From: DASSTY01 sp035760645
GTDB lineage: Bacteria; Gemmatimonadota; Gemmatimonadetes; Gemmatimonadales; GWC2-71-9
DNA: 27,672 nucleotides
NCBI GenBank assembly: GCA_035760645.1
Contig: DASTSO010000044.1
Coordinates: 1 to 27,672 of the forward strand
Reading direction: 5' to 3'
Both the position numbers and the translations under genes were made by a program. The notes under the pieces are model-generated. The model had not been told where the DNA came from. It ran no database searches and was given only the letters and a program-made list of their open reading frames with translations. Positions 1 to 6,605 of this stretch are shown here, piece after piece (the first letter of the stretch is position 1; the number at the start of each line of letters is the position of its first letter).

Positions 1-432
1 CTCGAGCAGGCCCAGCAGGGCATCCTCGTCTTCAAGCTCGTCATGGGCGCCTTCGCCGCCATCGCGCTCCTGGTCGGCGGGATCGGCATCATGAACGTCC
101 TCGTCGCCTCGGTCATCGAGCGCACCCGCGAGATCGGCATCCGCAAGGCCACGGGCGCGCGCCACCGCGACATCCTCGTGCAGTTCCTGAGCGAGGCCGT
201 CGCCATCTCCGGCGTCGGCGCCGTGCTCGGCGCCGCGGCGGGCCTCGCCGGTGCGTTCACCGCCGCGGCGGTCATCCGCCACGTGAGCCAGGCGAGGCTC
301 TACGCCGCCTTCACCTGGGGCACGCTGCTCGTCGCCGCCACCGCCTCCGTGCTCGTCGGCCTCGGCGCCGGCATGTACCCCGCGCTGCGGGCCGCGCGGC
401 TTTCCCCGATCGACGCGATCCGGCACGAGTGA
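1..432 (+). CDS. MacB/FtsX-type ABC transporter permease, C-terminal part
   Basis: The reading frame is open from the first base, so the 5' end of the gene lies outside the window; 143 residues plus the stop are visible. They form the C-terminal FtsX-like permease domain: a first membrane helix rich in G, I, L and V (about residues 14-38), then the conserved cytoplasmic motif ERTREIGIRKATGA just after it, then two more hydrophobic helices (about 63-86 and 105-125), and the ending YPALRAARLSPIDAIRHE. That ending and the REIGIRKA motif are typical of MacB/LolCE-like permeases, which work with an ATPase and often a membrane-fusion protein to move lipoproteins, peptides or drugs from the inner membrane. 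The substrate cannot be told from this fragment. The gene stops 24 bases before the stop codon of the convergent O-antigen ligase-like gene. Confidence 0.9.
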   Translation, partial: LEQAQQGILVFKLVMGAFAAIALLVGGIGIMNVLVASVIERTREIGIRKATGARHRDILVQFLSEAVAISGVGAVLGAAAGLAGAFTAAAVIRHVSQARLYAAFTWGTLLVAATASVLVGLGAGMYPALRAARLSPIDAIRHE

Positions 433-456
433 GGTGCCGGTCCGCGCGGCGACCTC

Positions 457-2163
457 TCAAGGCCGCCGCGCCCGCCCACCCCCACACGCCCGCAACACCG
501 CCCGCGGTGCCGGATTGTTCGGAAACAGGTCCCGCGCCGCCACGGCGTGCGGCCGCGCCTGCGCGCAGCGGCCGCGATTCCGGTAGGTCGTGGCGAGGAG
601 GATGTGGATGCGGTAGCTCCCGGGATCCACACGCGCGGCGCGCTCGAGCGTCGCGGCGCGCCGGCCGTGCGTGTAGAGCGTCATCGCCGCGAACTGGCTC
701 GCGTTGCGGACGGCGAAGGCGAGGCCCGCCGCCGCGGTGAGCGCGACGAGCGCGCGGCGGGAGCCGCCGCCGAGCCCGAACGAGACGACCGGCCGCCCGG
801 CGGGGGCGAGCGCGCCGACGATGCCCCAGACGAAGAAGGTGGGCAGCGGGAGCAGCAGCACCGCGTCGAACGCGCCGACGACGACCGTCGCGACGACGGT
901 CGCGATCACGACGAGCCCGTCGAGTCCCGCGTCGTCGAGCGGCGGCGCGCCGTCGCCGCGGCGGTTGGCGCCGCCGCGCTGGCCCACGCGCTGCATCGCG
1001 CGCCAGCCGCGCAGCACGAGCACACCGCCCGCGAGCAGGAGCGCCACGAAGGCCGGCGCGCCCCGCTCGGCGAGATACGCGACCCAGTCGCTGCTGGGCC
1101 ACGGGTTCGTGGGCATGAGCGAGCCGGTGTCCCAGGCCGGATCGCGCGGCGTGGTGTAGCGGCCGTAGGCCACCGGCCAGTTGCCGGCGCCGACGCCGAG
1201 GAGCGGGTGATCCTCGACCATCCCCATCGTGTTGCGCCACTGGATGAGCCGGCCGCGGCCGCTGCCCTCGCGGAAGTTGGCGACCCCGGTGAGCGACTCG
1301 ACGTACGGGTTGTCGCTGCGCCAGTCGAGGGTGTTGGGGAGCGCGAGCGCCGCCGCCGCCCCTGCGGCGAGCGCGAGGGCGACGGCCTGCGCGCGGCGGC
1401 GCCACGTGGCCGAGCTGCGGAGCCGCCCGCGCAGCAGGAGCTCGACGGCCAGGAGCGTCCCCGTCGCGCCGAAGCCGAGCCACGCGGCGCGCGAGCGGGT
1501 GAGGACGAGCGCGCACGCGACGAGCGCCGCGCCCGCGACGCCGAGCAGCGCACCCCAGCCGCGCCGCGCGCGCAGCGTGGCCCAGAGGACCGCCGGAAAG
1601 GCGATCGCCATCAGGTGCGCGAGGAAATTGCGGTTGCCGAAGGTGCCGCCCGGCGCGCGGCTCTGGCTGATGAGGTCGTCGAGCCCCGGCACGTGGAGCC
1701 CGTAGGCCTGGACCAGCCCCGTGGCGGCGCCGAGGACCGCGGCCGCGGCGAGCCCCGCGAGGAGCGGGCGCGCGAGCCCCGCGCCGCGCACCGCGCGCGC
1801 CGTCCAGAAGACGAGCGCCCCGGCGAGCGAGACGCCCACCGCGCGGAAGGCGAGCCAGGGATTCGTGGCCCCGACGGCGCCGACGACGGAAAGCGCGAGG
1901 AAGGCGACGAGCAGCAGGTCGAGCAGCGTGAGGGCGAGCCGCTTCGCCATCGCCGCCGACGCGAGACAGACGAGCGCCGCGGCGAACGCCGCCAGGTGGA
2001 GCGCGAGCTCCTTCGGCACCGAGTGGCGGTCGAGATCGAAATAGGGAAACGGCGCCCCCGCCAGCACGACGAGGACGGCGCCGAGCTGCAGGAGGCGGAG
2101 CGCCGCGCGCGCCGAGGGCGGCGCCGCGCGGGAGGCGATGTCTGCGGGACGGGTGGCCGGCAT
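457..2163 (-). CDS. O-antigen ligase-like (Wzy_C family) membrane protein with TPR-like tail
   Basis: This 568-residue protein has about ten to twelve hydrophobic helices between residues 20 and 480. It carries the features of the Wzy/WaaL O-antigen ligase family: GTFGNRNFLAHL at about 173-184, the run LTRSRAAWLGF near 221-231, and a large non-cytoplasmic loop with DHPLLGVGAGNW near 318-329. Such proteins transfer or polymerise undecaprenyl-linked glycans in the periplasm. The last 65 residues are hydrophilic and look like one or two TPR-type helix pairs (ATLERAARVDPGSYRIHILL, then the motif DLFPNNPAPRAVL), an arrangement often seen in ligases of this subtype. The ATG at 2163 was chosen because coding character begins there and a TAGATT element lies 10 bases upstream. 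The in-frame extension upstream runs antisense through the sulfurtransferase gene and was discarded. The substrate, O-antigen or another glycan, is unknown. Confidence 0.87.
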   Translation of the reverse strand: MPATRPADIASRAAPPSARAALRLLQLGAVLVVLAGAPFPYFDLDRHSVPKELALHLAAFAAALVCLASAAMAKRLALTLLDLLLVAFLALSVVGAVGATNPWLAFRAVGVSLAGALVFWTARAVRGAGLARPLLAGLAAAAVLGAATGLVQAYGLHVPGLDDLISQSRAPGGTFGNRNFLAHLMAIAFPAVLWATLRARRGWGALLGVAGAALVACALVLTRSRAAWLGFGATGTLLAVELLLRGRLRSSATWRRRAQAVALALAAGAAAALALPNTLDWRSDNPYVESLTGVANFREGSGRGRLIQWRNTMGMVEDHPLLGVGAGNWPVAYGRYTTPRDPAWDTGSLMPTNPWPSSDWVAYLAERGAPAFVALLLAGGVLVLRGWRAMQRVGQRGGANRRGDGAPPLDDAGLDGLVVIATVVATVVVGAFDAVLLLPLPTFFVWGIVGALAPAGRPVVSFGLGGGSRRALVALTAAAGLAFAVRNASQFAAMTLYTHGRRAATLERAARVDPGSYRIHILLATTYRNRGRCAQARPHAVAARDLFPNNPAPRAVLRACGGGRARRP

Positions 2164-2173
2164 GCGGGGGAGG

Positions 2174-2179
2174 AATCTA
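2174..2179 (-). promoter_or_regulatory. Candidate -10 element (TAGATT) for the O-antigen ligase-like gene
   Basis: TAGATT on the minus strand ends 10 bases before the ATG at 2163, and no Shine-Dalgarno sequence is seen on that strand between them. On the plus strand the overlapping bases 2178-2183 read TACTAT, 7 bases before the ATG of the divergent sulfurtransferase gene at 2191. The two genes may therefore share a compact divergent promoter. The sulfurtransferase also has a purine-rich stretch at 2165-2174, rather far from its ATG. No convincing -35 box is visible, so this is a pattern-based inference. Confidence 0.4.
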
Positions 2180-2190
2180 CTATTCGGGTC

Positions 2191-3036
2191 ATGCTCCCGC
2201 CCCTGGTCTCCACCGCCTGGCTCGCCGAGCGCCTCGGCGCGCCCGACCTGCGCGTCCTCGACGCCTCGTGGTATCTCCCGGCGATGGGCCGCACCGCGCG
2301 CGAGGAGTTCCTCGAGGCGCACGTCCCCGGCGCCGTCTTCTTCGACCTCGACGCCGCGAGCGACCGGACGAGCCCGCTGCCGCACATGCTCCCCCCGGCG
2401 GAGGTCTTCGCCGGCCACATGCAGGAGCTCGGGATCGGCGACGGCGACACGGTCGTCGTCTACGACGGCTCCGGCGTCAACCTGAGCGCGCCGCGCGTCT
2501 GGTGGACGCTGCGCGCCTTCGGCCACGCGCGCGTCGCCGTGCTCGACGGCGGCTTCGGCAAGTGGCGCCGCGAGCATCGCCCGCTCGAGCACGGCGCGCC
2601 GGCGCCGCGGCGCGGGACGGGACCCTTCACCGCCCGGCTCGACCCCGCGCGCGTGCGCGACCTCGAGGCGATGCGCGCCAACCTCGCGCACCGTGGGGAG
2701 CAGGTCGTGGACGCACGTCCCGCCGAGCGCTTCAGCGGCCGCTTTCCCGAGCCGCGCCCCGGGGTGCGCGGCGGCCACATCCCGGGCAGCACGAACGTCC
2801 CCTTCACCACCCTCGTCGCCCCCGACGGCACCGTGCTCCCCGAGGCCGAGCTGCGCGCCCGTTTCGCCGCGGCCGGCGTGGACCTCGCGCGCCCCGTCGT
2901 CGCGAGCTGCGGCTCCGGCGTCACCGCCTGCTGCGTCGTCCTGGGCCTCGCCCTGCTGGGCCACCAGGACACGGCGGTCTACGACGGCTCGTGGACCGAG
3001 TGGGGCGGGCGGGAGGACGTGCCGGTGGAGGCGTAG
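2191..3036 (+). CDS. sseA: Sulfurtransferase, 3-mercaptopyruvate sulfurtransferase-like (tandem rhodanese)
   Basis: The 281-residue protein has two rhodanese domains, the normal length for SseA/TST enzymes. The N-terminal inactive domain covers about residues 5-130 and includes HVPGAVFFDLD. The catalytic domain covers about 155-280 and includes GGHIPGSTNVPF. The active loop is C240-GSGVTA; a CG[ST]GVT loop is characteristic of 3-mercaptopyruvate sulfurtransferases, whereas thiosulfate enzymes usually have basic residues after the cysteine. The expected reaction is sulfur transfer from 3-mercaptopyruvate to a thiol or cyanide, probably in the cytoplasm since there is no signal peptide. It is divergent from the O-antigen ligase-like gene. 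The TAG stop lies inside the left arm of the palindromic element at 3034-3193. A second tandem rhodanese with a different active loop is encoded at 7545-8432. Confidence 0.9.
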   Translation: MLPPLVSTAWLAERLGAPDLRVLDASWYLPAMGRTAREEFLEAHVPGAVFFDLDAASDRTSPLPHMLPPAEVFAGHMQELGIGDGDTVVVYDGSGVNLSAPRVWWTLRAFGHARVAVLDGGFGKWRREHRPLEHGAPAPRRGTGPFTARLDPARVRDLEAMRANLAHRGEQVVDARPAERFSGRFPEPRPGVRGGHIPGSTNVPFTTLVAPDGTVLPEAELRARFAAAGVDLARPVVASCGSGVTACCVVLGLALLGHQDTAVYDGSWTEWGGREDVPVEA

Positions 3037-3193
3037 GCGGGACGGCGGGAGGCTCCGTGGCCCGGGGAACTCCGATGGCCCACGGGCGGGACGGCGGGAA
3101 ACTCATCAATGCAACGAGCCTCCGGTGTCATCACCGGAGGCTCGTTCTGCATCGGGACCTCCAGCCGTCCCGTCTCTCCCGCCGTTCCACCTA
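3034..3193. repeat. Palindromic intergenic element, copy 1, containing both flanking stop codons
   Basis: The whole gap between two convergent genes is an imperfect inverted repeat. The left outer arm at 3034-3050 (TAGGCGGGACGGCGGGA) begins with the TAG stop of the sulfurtransferase. The right outer arm at 3177-3193 is the near-complement (TCCCGCCGTTCCACCTA) and ends with the complement of the TAG stop of the receiver gene. A second copy of the left-arm motif lies at 3085-3100. The centre is a strong hairpin at 3113-3146. Bases 3113-3159 are identical, on the opposite strand, to 11664-11710 in copy 2. It may be a mobile palindromic repeat, a bidirectional terminator, or both. Confidence 0.85.
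3113..3146. terminator. Hairpin, probable bidirectional terminator between convergent genes
   Basis: There is a perfect 15-base stem (3113-3127 with 3132-3146) and a 4-base loop TCAT, placed between the ends of the convergent sulfurtransferase and receiver genes. The inner stem CCTCCGGTG/CACCGGAGG is shared with the hairpins at 11677-11710 and 18989-19023, which also lie in convergent gaps. No long U-tract follows on either side, so termination is inferred from position and stem strength. Confidence 0.65.
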
Positions 3194-3631
3194 CGCCGCC
3201 GGCAGCTCCCGCCACGCCGCCAGCGTGTCCCGCACCGCGCGGACGAGGTCGCGCGGGGGGAAGGGCCGGCGCAGGAAGGCGGCGCGCGGGTCGAGGAGCC
3301 CCTCGCGGATGTTCCACTCGCGCGGGGCGCGCGAGGTGAAGAGGACCGGGGTCGTCGCCCGGCGCCAGCCGTAGGGGATGCCGAGATGGAAGCCGTCGGG
3401 CGCCGGCGGGAGCAGCTCGGTGACGATCAGGTCCACCCGCGTGCTCGCGTCCTCGAGGCACCGGTGCGCCAGCATTCCCTGGCCGGCCGGGATCACCCGG
3501 TAGCCGGCCGTGCGGAGAATGCGGCACATCGCGCCGCGCACCCCCTCGTCGTTGTCGACGACGAGGATCGTACGGACCGGCGACGGGCGGACCTGGACGC
3601 GCGACGACGTCGCGGGCGCGTGCTCGTGCAT
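3191..3631 (-). CDS. Stand-alone receiver-domain protein with altered phosphorylation site
   Basis: From the ATG at 3631 the product is 146 residues: a short disordered N-terminus, then one CheY-like receiver domain (about 21-140) and no output domain. The fold is recognisable from TILVVDNDEGVRGAMCRILR, DLIVTELLPP, PVLFTSRAP and AAFLRRPFPPRDLVRAVRD. Three of the five normally conserved residues differ: the second Asp of the acidic pair is N27, the phospho-acceptor Asp is E72, and the Lys before the conserved Pro is R122. T99 is kept. It is probably not regulated by ordinary phospho-transfer; Glu at the acceptor position can mimic an active state. AGGAC about 9 bases upstream supports this start over the in-frame ATG at 3703. 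Its TAG stop lies in the palindromic element. Confidence 0.78.
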   Translation of the reverse strand: MHEHAPATSSRVQVRPSPVRTILVVDNDEGVRGAMCRILRTAGYRVIPAGQGMLAHRCLEDASTRVDLIVTELLPPAPDGFHLGIPYGWRRATTPVLFTSRAPREWNIREGLLDPRAAFLRRPFPPRDLVRAVRDTLAAWRELPAA

Positions 3632-4010
3632 TGACGGAGTCCTGGAACGGGATGATGAATGGGGACCTCCGGAAAATGAGCAATCCCTATGCCATTCCTG
3701 CACATCGCCCCGGACTGCCGCGCGACCCGGACCGGCGATCGGGGGCGGCGGGATGTCCGCTGGTGATATGGCTCACGGGATCGGAGGAATGGCCGCCCTA
3801 TGGTGAGCGGGCAAACGCGGAAGCGGGTACGGCAGTGACTCGGTCGGACGGTGTCCCCACCAGCGCAGGCGCTCCCCGACAACAGGATCGACCCCGGACC
3901 CGGGCTCGGCACGGGTCGTTCCCGACTCGCATTCTGCAGCGCGACGAGGACTTCGCGGGGCCGGCCGCCGAGGCCGGCCCGACGCTCGAGCATCGGAGGA
4001 GGTAGCGGGA
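3632..4010. other. Intergenic region with divergent 5' regions
   Basis: These 379 bases between the receiver gene (-) and the BON gene (+) contain no convincing coding frame. The part near 3655-3710 is noticeably less GC-rich than its surroundings, as expected for a promoter of the leftward receiver gene. The right end holds a strong hairpin (3958-3980) and the Shine-Dalgarno GGAGGAGG near 3994-4001 for the BON gene. I see no RNA gene or mobile element here. Confidence 0.6.
3958..3980 (+). promoter_or_regulatory. 5' leader hairpin upstream of the BON-domain gene
   Basis: A perfect 9-base stem of only G and C (3958-3966 with 3972-3980) with a 5-base loop ends about 13 bases before the Shine-Dalgarno sequence of the gene at 4011. 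In the leader it could protect the mRNA 5' part or act as an attenuator. The role is inferred from position only. Confidence 0.4.
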
Positions 4011-5594
4011 ATGGCGTACGACGATCGCACCTACACGGGGCAGCAGTGGAACCAGGGCCGCGAGCGGGGCTCCGGCGGCCAGCGGTACGGCGGCCAGGGC
4101 TACGGCGGCCAGGGCTACGGCGGCCAGGGCTACGGTGGTGGCTACGCGAACGAGGGGTTCGGCAACCAGCCCTACGGCAACGCGAGCTTCGGCGGGAACT
4201 ACGCGAGCAGCGCCGAGGGCGGTGCGGGGTGGGGTCCCGGCGGTTTCACGGGGCAGCAGGGCTACCAGGGGCAGTACGGCTACGGCGGCGCGGGCGGCGG
4301 CATGGGTGGTCAGGGCTACACGCCGAGCTACGAGCAGCAGGACTACGGCCGGCAGGGCTACGGCGATCGCGAAGGCTACGGCAATCGCGAGAGCTACGGC
4401 GAGCGCGGCTTCGGCGATCGGACCTACGGGGGCCGGAGCTACGGCGATCGCGGACCGGGGGCCGAGAGCTACGCCGGGCAGGGCTACGGCGGGCAGGGCT
4501 GGAGCGGCCAGAACTGGAGCCCGGGGCAGGGCGGCTTCCGCGGCGGCGGCGAGTGGGGGCCACCGGGCGCCAGCGCCCGGCCCTCGGGCTATGCCGGAGC
4601 CTTCGAGCACCAGGGATGGCAGAACGAGCCGAGCCGCGAGTTCGGGCGTGACTTCGATCGCGACCGCTACGGCATGCGCGGCGAGAGCCGCTGGTCCGGT
4701 CCGGCCTCGGAGCGCGGCTACGAGCGCGCCTACGGCCGGGAGCAGGGCAGCCGCGGGGGCTTCGGCGGCCGGTCCTACGGCGCGGGCCGGCAGTTCGGCC
4801 AGAGCGAGGGCGGCTACGACCGCGAGTTCGATCGCGACTTCGACCGGGAGCGCGGCGGCTACTTCAGCGATCGCGGCGGCGACCGCGGCTGGCGCGACCG
4901 GAGCTACGGCGGCCAGAGTTACGGCGGCCGGGACTTCGACCGCGAGAGCTACGGCGGGCGGGGCTGGAGCGGCCGGGGCCGCGGCCCGGAGAGCGTCGGC
5001 AACTACGGCGCCGGGGCCGCCTTCGGCGGCGAGCGCATGGGCGAGCGCGGCGGCGCGGGGATGCAGACGGCGCAGCGACCGCAGGCGCCGGAGCGCGGCC
5101 GGCACACCGGGCGCGGGCCGAAGAACTACCGCCGCTCCGACCAGCGGATCGAGGAGGACGTCAACGAGGCGCTGACCCGCCACCCCGAGATCGACGCGAG
5201 CGACGTCGAGGTGAAGGTGCAGAACGGCGAGGTCACCCTCACCGGCCACGTCGACAGCCGCGAGGCCAAGCGGCGCATCGAGGACGTCACCGGCGACGTG
5301 TCGGGCGTGGACCAGGTCCACAACCAGCTCCGCGTCCAGCAGCAGCAGCAGGAGCAGAATCGGCAGAGCCCGCAGAGCCGGCAGCAGGGCTCCCTCGCCT
5401 CCGGCGCCGAGTCGCGCGCGGGCACGCGCCAGGGCACGCAGGGCGCCGCGAGCGGCTCGGCAGGTGCCTCCGGCACGTCAGGCGGCACGTCCGGCGGCTC
5501 CTCGTCCGGCGCCGGCTCACGCGGCCGCTCCACCGGCACGAGCGGCGGCAACCAGGCCTCGAGTCAGACGAGCCAGCAGTCGAACCGCACCTGA
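4011..5594 (+). CDS. BON-domain protein with long Gly/Tyr/Arg-rich low-complexity region
   Basis: This 527-residue protein has three parts. Residues 1 to about 365 are low complexity, dominated by G, Y, R, Q, S and D, with repeated GYGGQ units near 26-43, many [G/S]-Y-[G/S] steps, DRD/DRE clusters and RGG-like sites. Residues about 372-441 are a BON domain (RIEEDVNEALTRHP, VEVKVQNGEVTLTGHVDS, AKRRIEDV, VDQVHNQLRV). The rest is a Q/S/G/T-rich tail. BON domains occur in OsmY and related proteins and are thought to bind phospholipid or large ligands. Unlike OsmY there is no signal peptide, so a cytoplasmic place is likely. GGAGGAGG lies about 10 bases upstream of the ATG. The first part resembles eukaryotic FUS-like prion-like domains in composition only. 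Its cellular role is unknown. Confidence 0.85.
   Translation: MAYDDRTYTGQQWNQGRERGSGGQRYGGQGYGGQGYGGQGYGGGYANEGFGNQPYGNASFGGNYASSAEGGAGWGPGGFTGQQGYQGQYGYGGAGGGMGGQGYTPSYEQQDYGRQGYGDREGYGNRESYGERGFGDRTYGGRSYGDRGPGAESYAGQGYGGQGWSGQNWSPGQGGFRGGGEWGPPGASARPSGYAGAFEHQGWQNEPSREFGRDFDRDRYGMRGESRWSGPASERGYERAYGREQGSRGGFGGRSYGAGRQFGQSEGGYDREFDRDFDRERGGYFSDRGGDRGWRDRSYGGQSYGGRDFDRESYGGRGWSGRGRGPESVGNYGAGAAFGGERMGERGGAGMQTAQRPQAPERGRHTGRGPKNYRRSDQRIEEDVNEALTRHPEIDASDVEVKVQNGEVTLTGHVDSREAKRRIEDVTGDVSGVDQVHNQLRVQQQQQEQNRQSPQSRQQGSLASGAESRAGTRQGTQGAASGSAGASGTSGGTSGGSSSGAGSRGRSTGTSGGNQASSQTSQQSNRT
4086..4130 (+). repeat. 15-bp in-frame tandem repeat encoding YGGQG
   Basis: Three perfect copies of TACGGCGGCCAGGGC lie end to end and a diverged fourth begins at 4131. 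They encode YGGQG units in the low-complexity part of the BON-domain protein. Such perfect repeats are prone to copy-number change, so allele length may vary between strains. Confidence 0.9.
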
Positions 5595-5617
5595 GTCCCT
5601 CGAGACCTTTCGACCGC

Positions 5618-5646
5618 AGCGCCCCGGTGGACTCCACCGGGGCGCT
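5618..5646. terminator. Strong bidirectional hairpin terminator
   Basis: A perfect 13-base stem (5618-5630 with 5634-5646) with the loop ACT lies in the 58-base gap between the convergent BON-domain gene and the DinB-like gene. The plus strand has a short pyrimidine-rich stretch after the stem but no long T-run. Position and stem strength support termination for both genes. Confidence 0.7.
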
Positions 5647-5652
5647 CTCGCA

Positions 5653-6282
5653 TCACGTCCGACCGCTCGCGACCGCCGGTCCGTCCGGTCCGTCCGGTCC
5701 GCTCGTCCGCCCCGGGAAGCCCGCCTCCGCCCGCACCCGCTCCGCCTGCCACAGGTGCCGTCGCTCGTGCGCGGTGAGCACGGCGAAGGCCTGGCCGAGC
5801 GAGAGGGTGACGTACCGCGAGAGCGGCGAGCGCAGCCGCGCGCGGCCGAGGTCCAGGCCGTCGGCCGCGGCGAGCCGCTGGCGCAGCTCGTCGTGCGTCG
5901 CCTCGTAGATCGCGCGCGCCTCGTCGAGCGGCGCCTCCGAGGCCGGCGCGATCGCGGGCAGCGGCACGCGCAGGCGGACGCGCACCGGCGGCTCGAGTGC
6001 GCGCACGAGCAGCGTGCCGACGAGGCCGTGCCGGTACGGCCCGGGCGCGACGAGCCCGCCCGCCCGCGCCACCGCGATCGCGTCGTCGATCGCCGGCAGG
6101 TAGACGCGCGCCGTGAGACTGAGGTGCGTGAGGCACTGCGCGATCGACCAGCGCGACGGCCGCGAGCGCCAGTTGAACGCCGCGTCGTCGAGCCCGGCGA
6201 CGAGCCGCTCCACGACGCGCTCCGCCGCATACAGCTCGTCCGCCCGCTGCCGCAACTCTCCCGTGAGGACCCGTTTCGTCAT
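5653..6282 (-). CDS. DinB-like (four-helix, metal-binding) protein
   Basis: The 209-residue protein matches the DinB/YfiT-type four-helix bundle: RWSIAQCLTHLSLTARVYLPAID near 44-66 and AFAVLTAHERRHLWQAERV near 165-183. H53, H172 and H176 form the expected His triad, with the HxxxH in the last helix; in this family the triad binds a divalent metal. Some members transfer thiols such as mycothiol or bacillithiol, but the substrate cannot be read here. The C-terminal GPDGPDGP is encoded by 9-base tandem repeats and is probably not part of the fold. Its ATG overlaps the stop of the upstream DUF4031 gene (ATGA), with GGAGGGGGAG just before it, suggesting translational coupling. Confidence 0.82.
   Translation of the reverse strand: MTKRVLTGELRQRADELYAAERVVERLVAGLDDAAFNWRSRPSRWSIAQCLTHLSLTARVYLPAIDDAIAVARAGGLVAPGPYRHGLVGTLLVRALEPPVRVRLRVPLPAIAPASEAPLDEARAIYEATHDELRQRLAAADGLDLGRARLRSPLSRYVTLSLGQAFAVLTAHERRHLWQAERVRAEAGFPGRTSGPDGPDGPAVASGRT
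5678..5704. repeat. 9-bp tandem repeat at the 3' end of the DinB-like gene
   Basis: GGTCCGTCC is present twice perfectly (5678-5686 and 5687-5695) and once partly (5696-5704). It encodes the repeated GPD in the C-terminal tail of the DinB-like protein. It resembles the other short GC-rich tandem repeats at gene ends in this window. Confidence 0.75.
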
Positions 6283-6581
6283 CGCTCTCCCCCTCCGCCG
6301 TCCCGCCGTCCCGTCGTTCCGCCCGCCTGCCGGACCGCCCGCATGAACCCCACCAGCTCCACGCTCCGCTCGAAGACCCGCACGTCCGGCTGCAGGAGCG
6401 CCTGCCGCCGCGGCTCGCCCCGCAGGTCGAGGTGCGGCCAGCGCGGGTTGCCGAGCTGGAGCGCCGCCGGCGGCGCGCCGACGCGCCGGCGGAACGCCTC
6501 GAGCTCCGCCGGATCGTCCGCCGTCGAGCAGACGTGCGACCAGCCGGGCGCGAAGAGGTTCTCGCGATCCATGACGATCAT
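6279..6581 (-). CDS. DUF4031 domain-containing small protein
   Basis: This 100-residue protein begins MIVMDRENLF and continues with GWSHVCSTADDPAELEAFRRRVG and NPRWPHLDLRGEPRRQAL. The pattern, a short beta strand, a SH motif, a helix with ELxAF, then a HxDL/R segment, fits the DUF4031 family, whose function is not known to me. The last 16 or so residues (GGTTGRRDGGGGER) are low complexity and come from a GGGACGGCG-type repeat, so the folded part ends near residue 85. It sits between an alpha/beta hydrolase (24 bases upstream) and the DinB-like gene (4-base overlap), probably in one transcript. An in-frame ATG at 6572 is an alternative start; no strong ribosome site separates the two. Confidence 0.65.
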   Translation of the reverse strand: MIVMDRENLFAPGWSHVCSTADDPAELEAFRRRVGAPPAALQLGNPRWPHLDLRGEPRRQALLQPDVRVFERSVELVGFMRAVRQAGGTTGRRDGGGGER

Positions 6582-6605
6582 GCGGACATGATCAGCGGAT
6601 CGCGC

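Noticed and set aside
3798..5321. Long minus-strand open frame rich in Ala, Val, Leu and Pro opposite the BON gene.
   Set aside because: It mirrors the repetitive Gly/Tyr codons of the BON protein, has no motifs, and lacks a ribosome site; the BON domain proves the plus strand.
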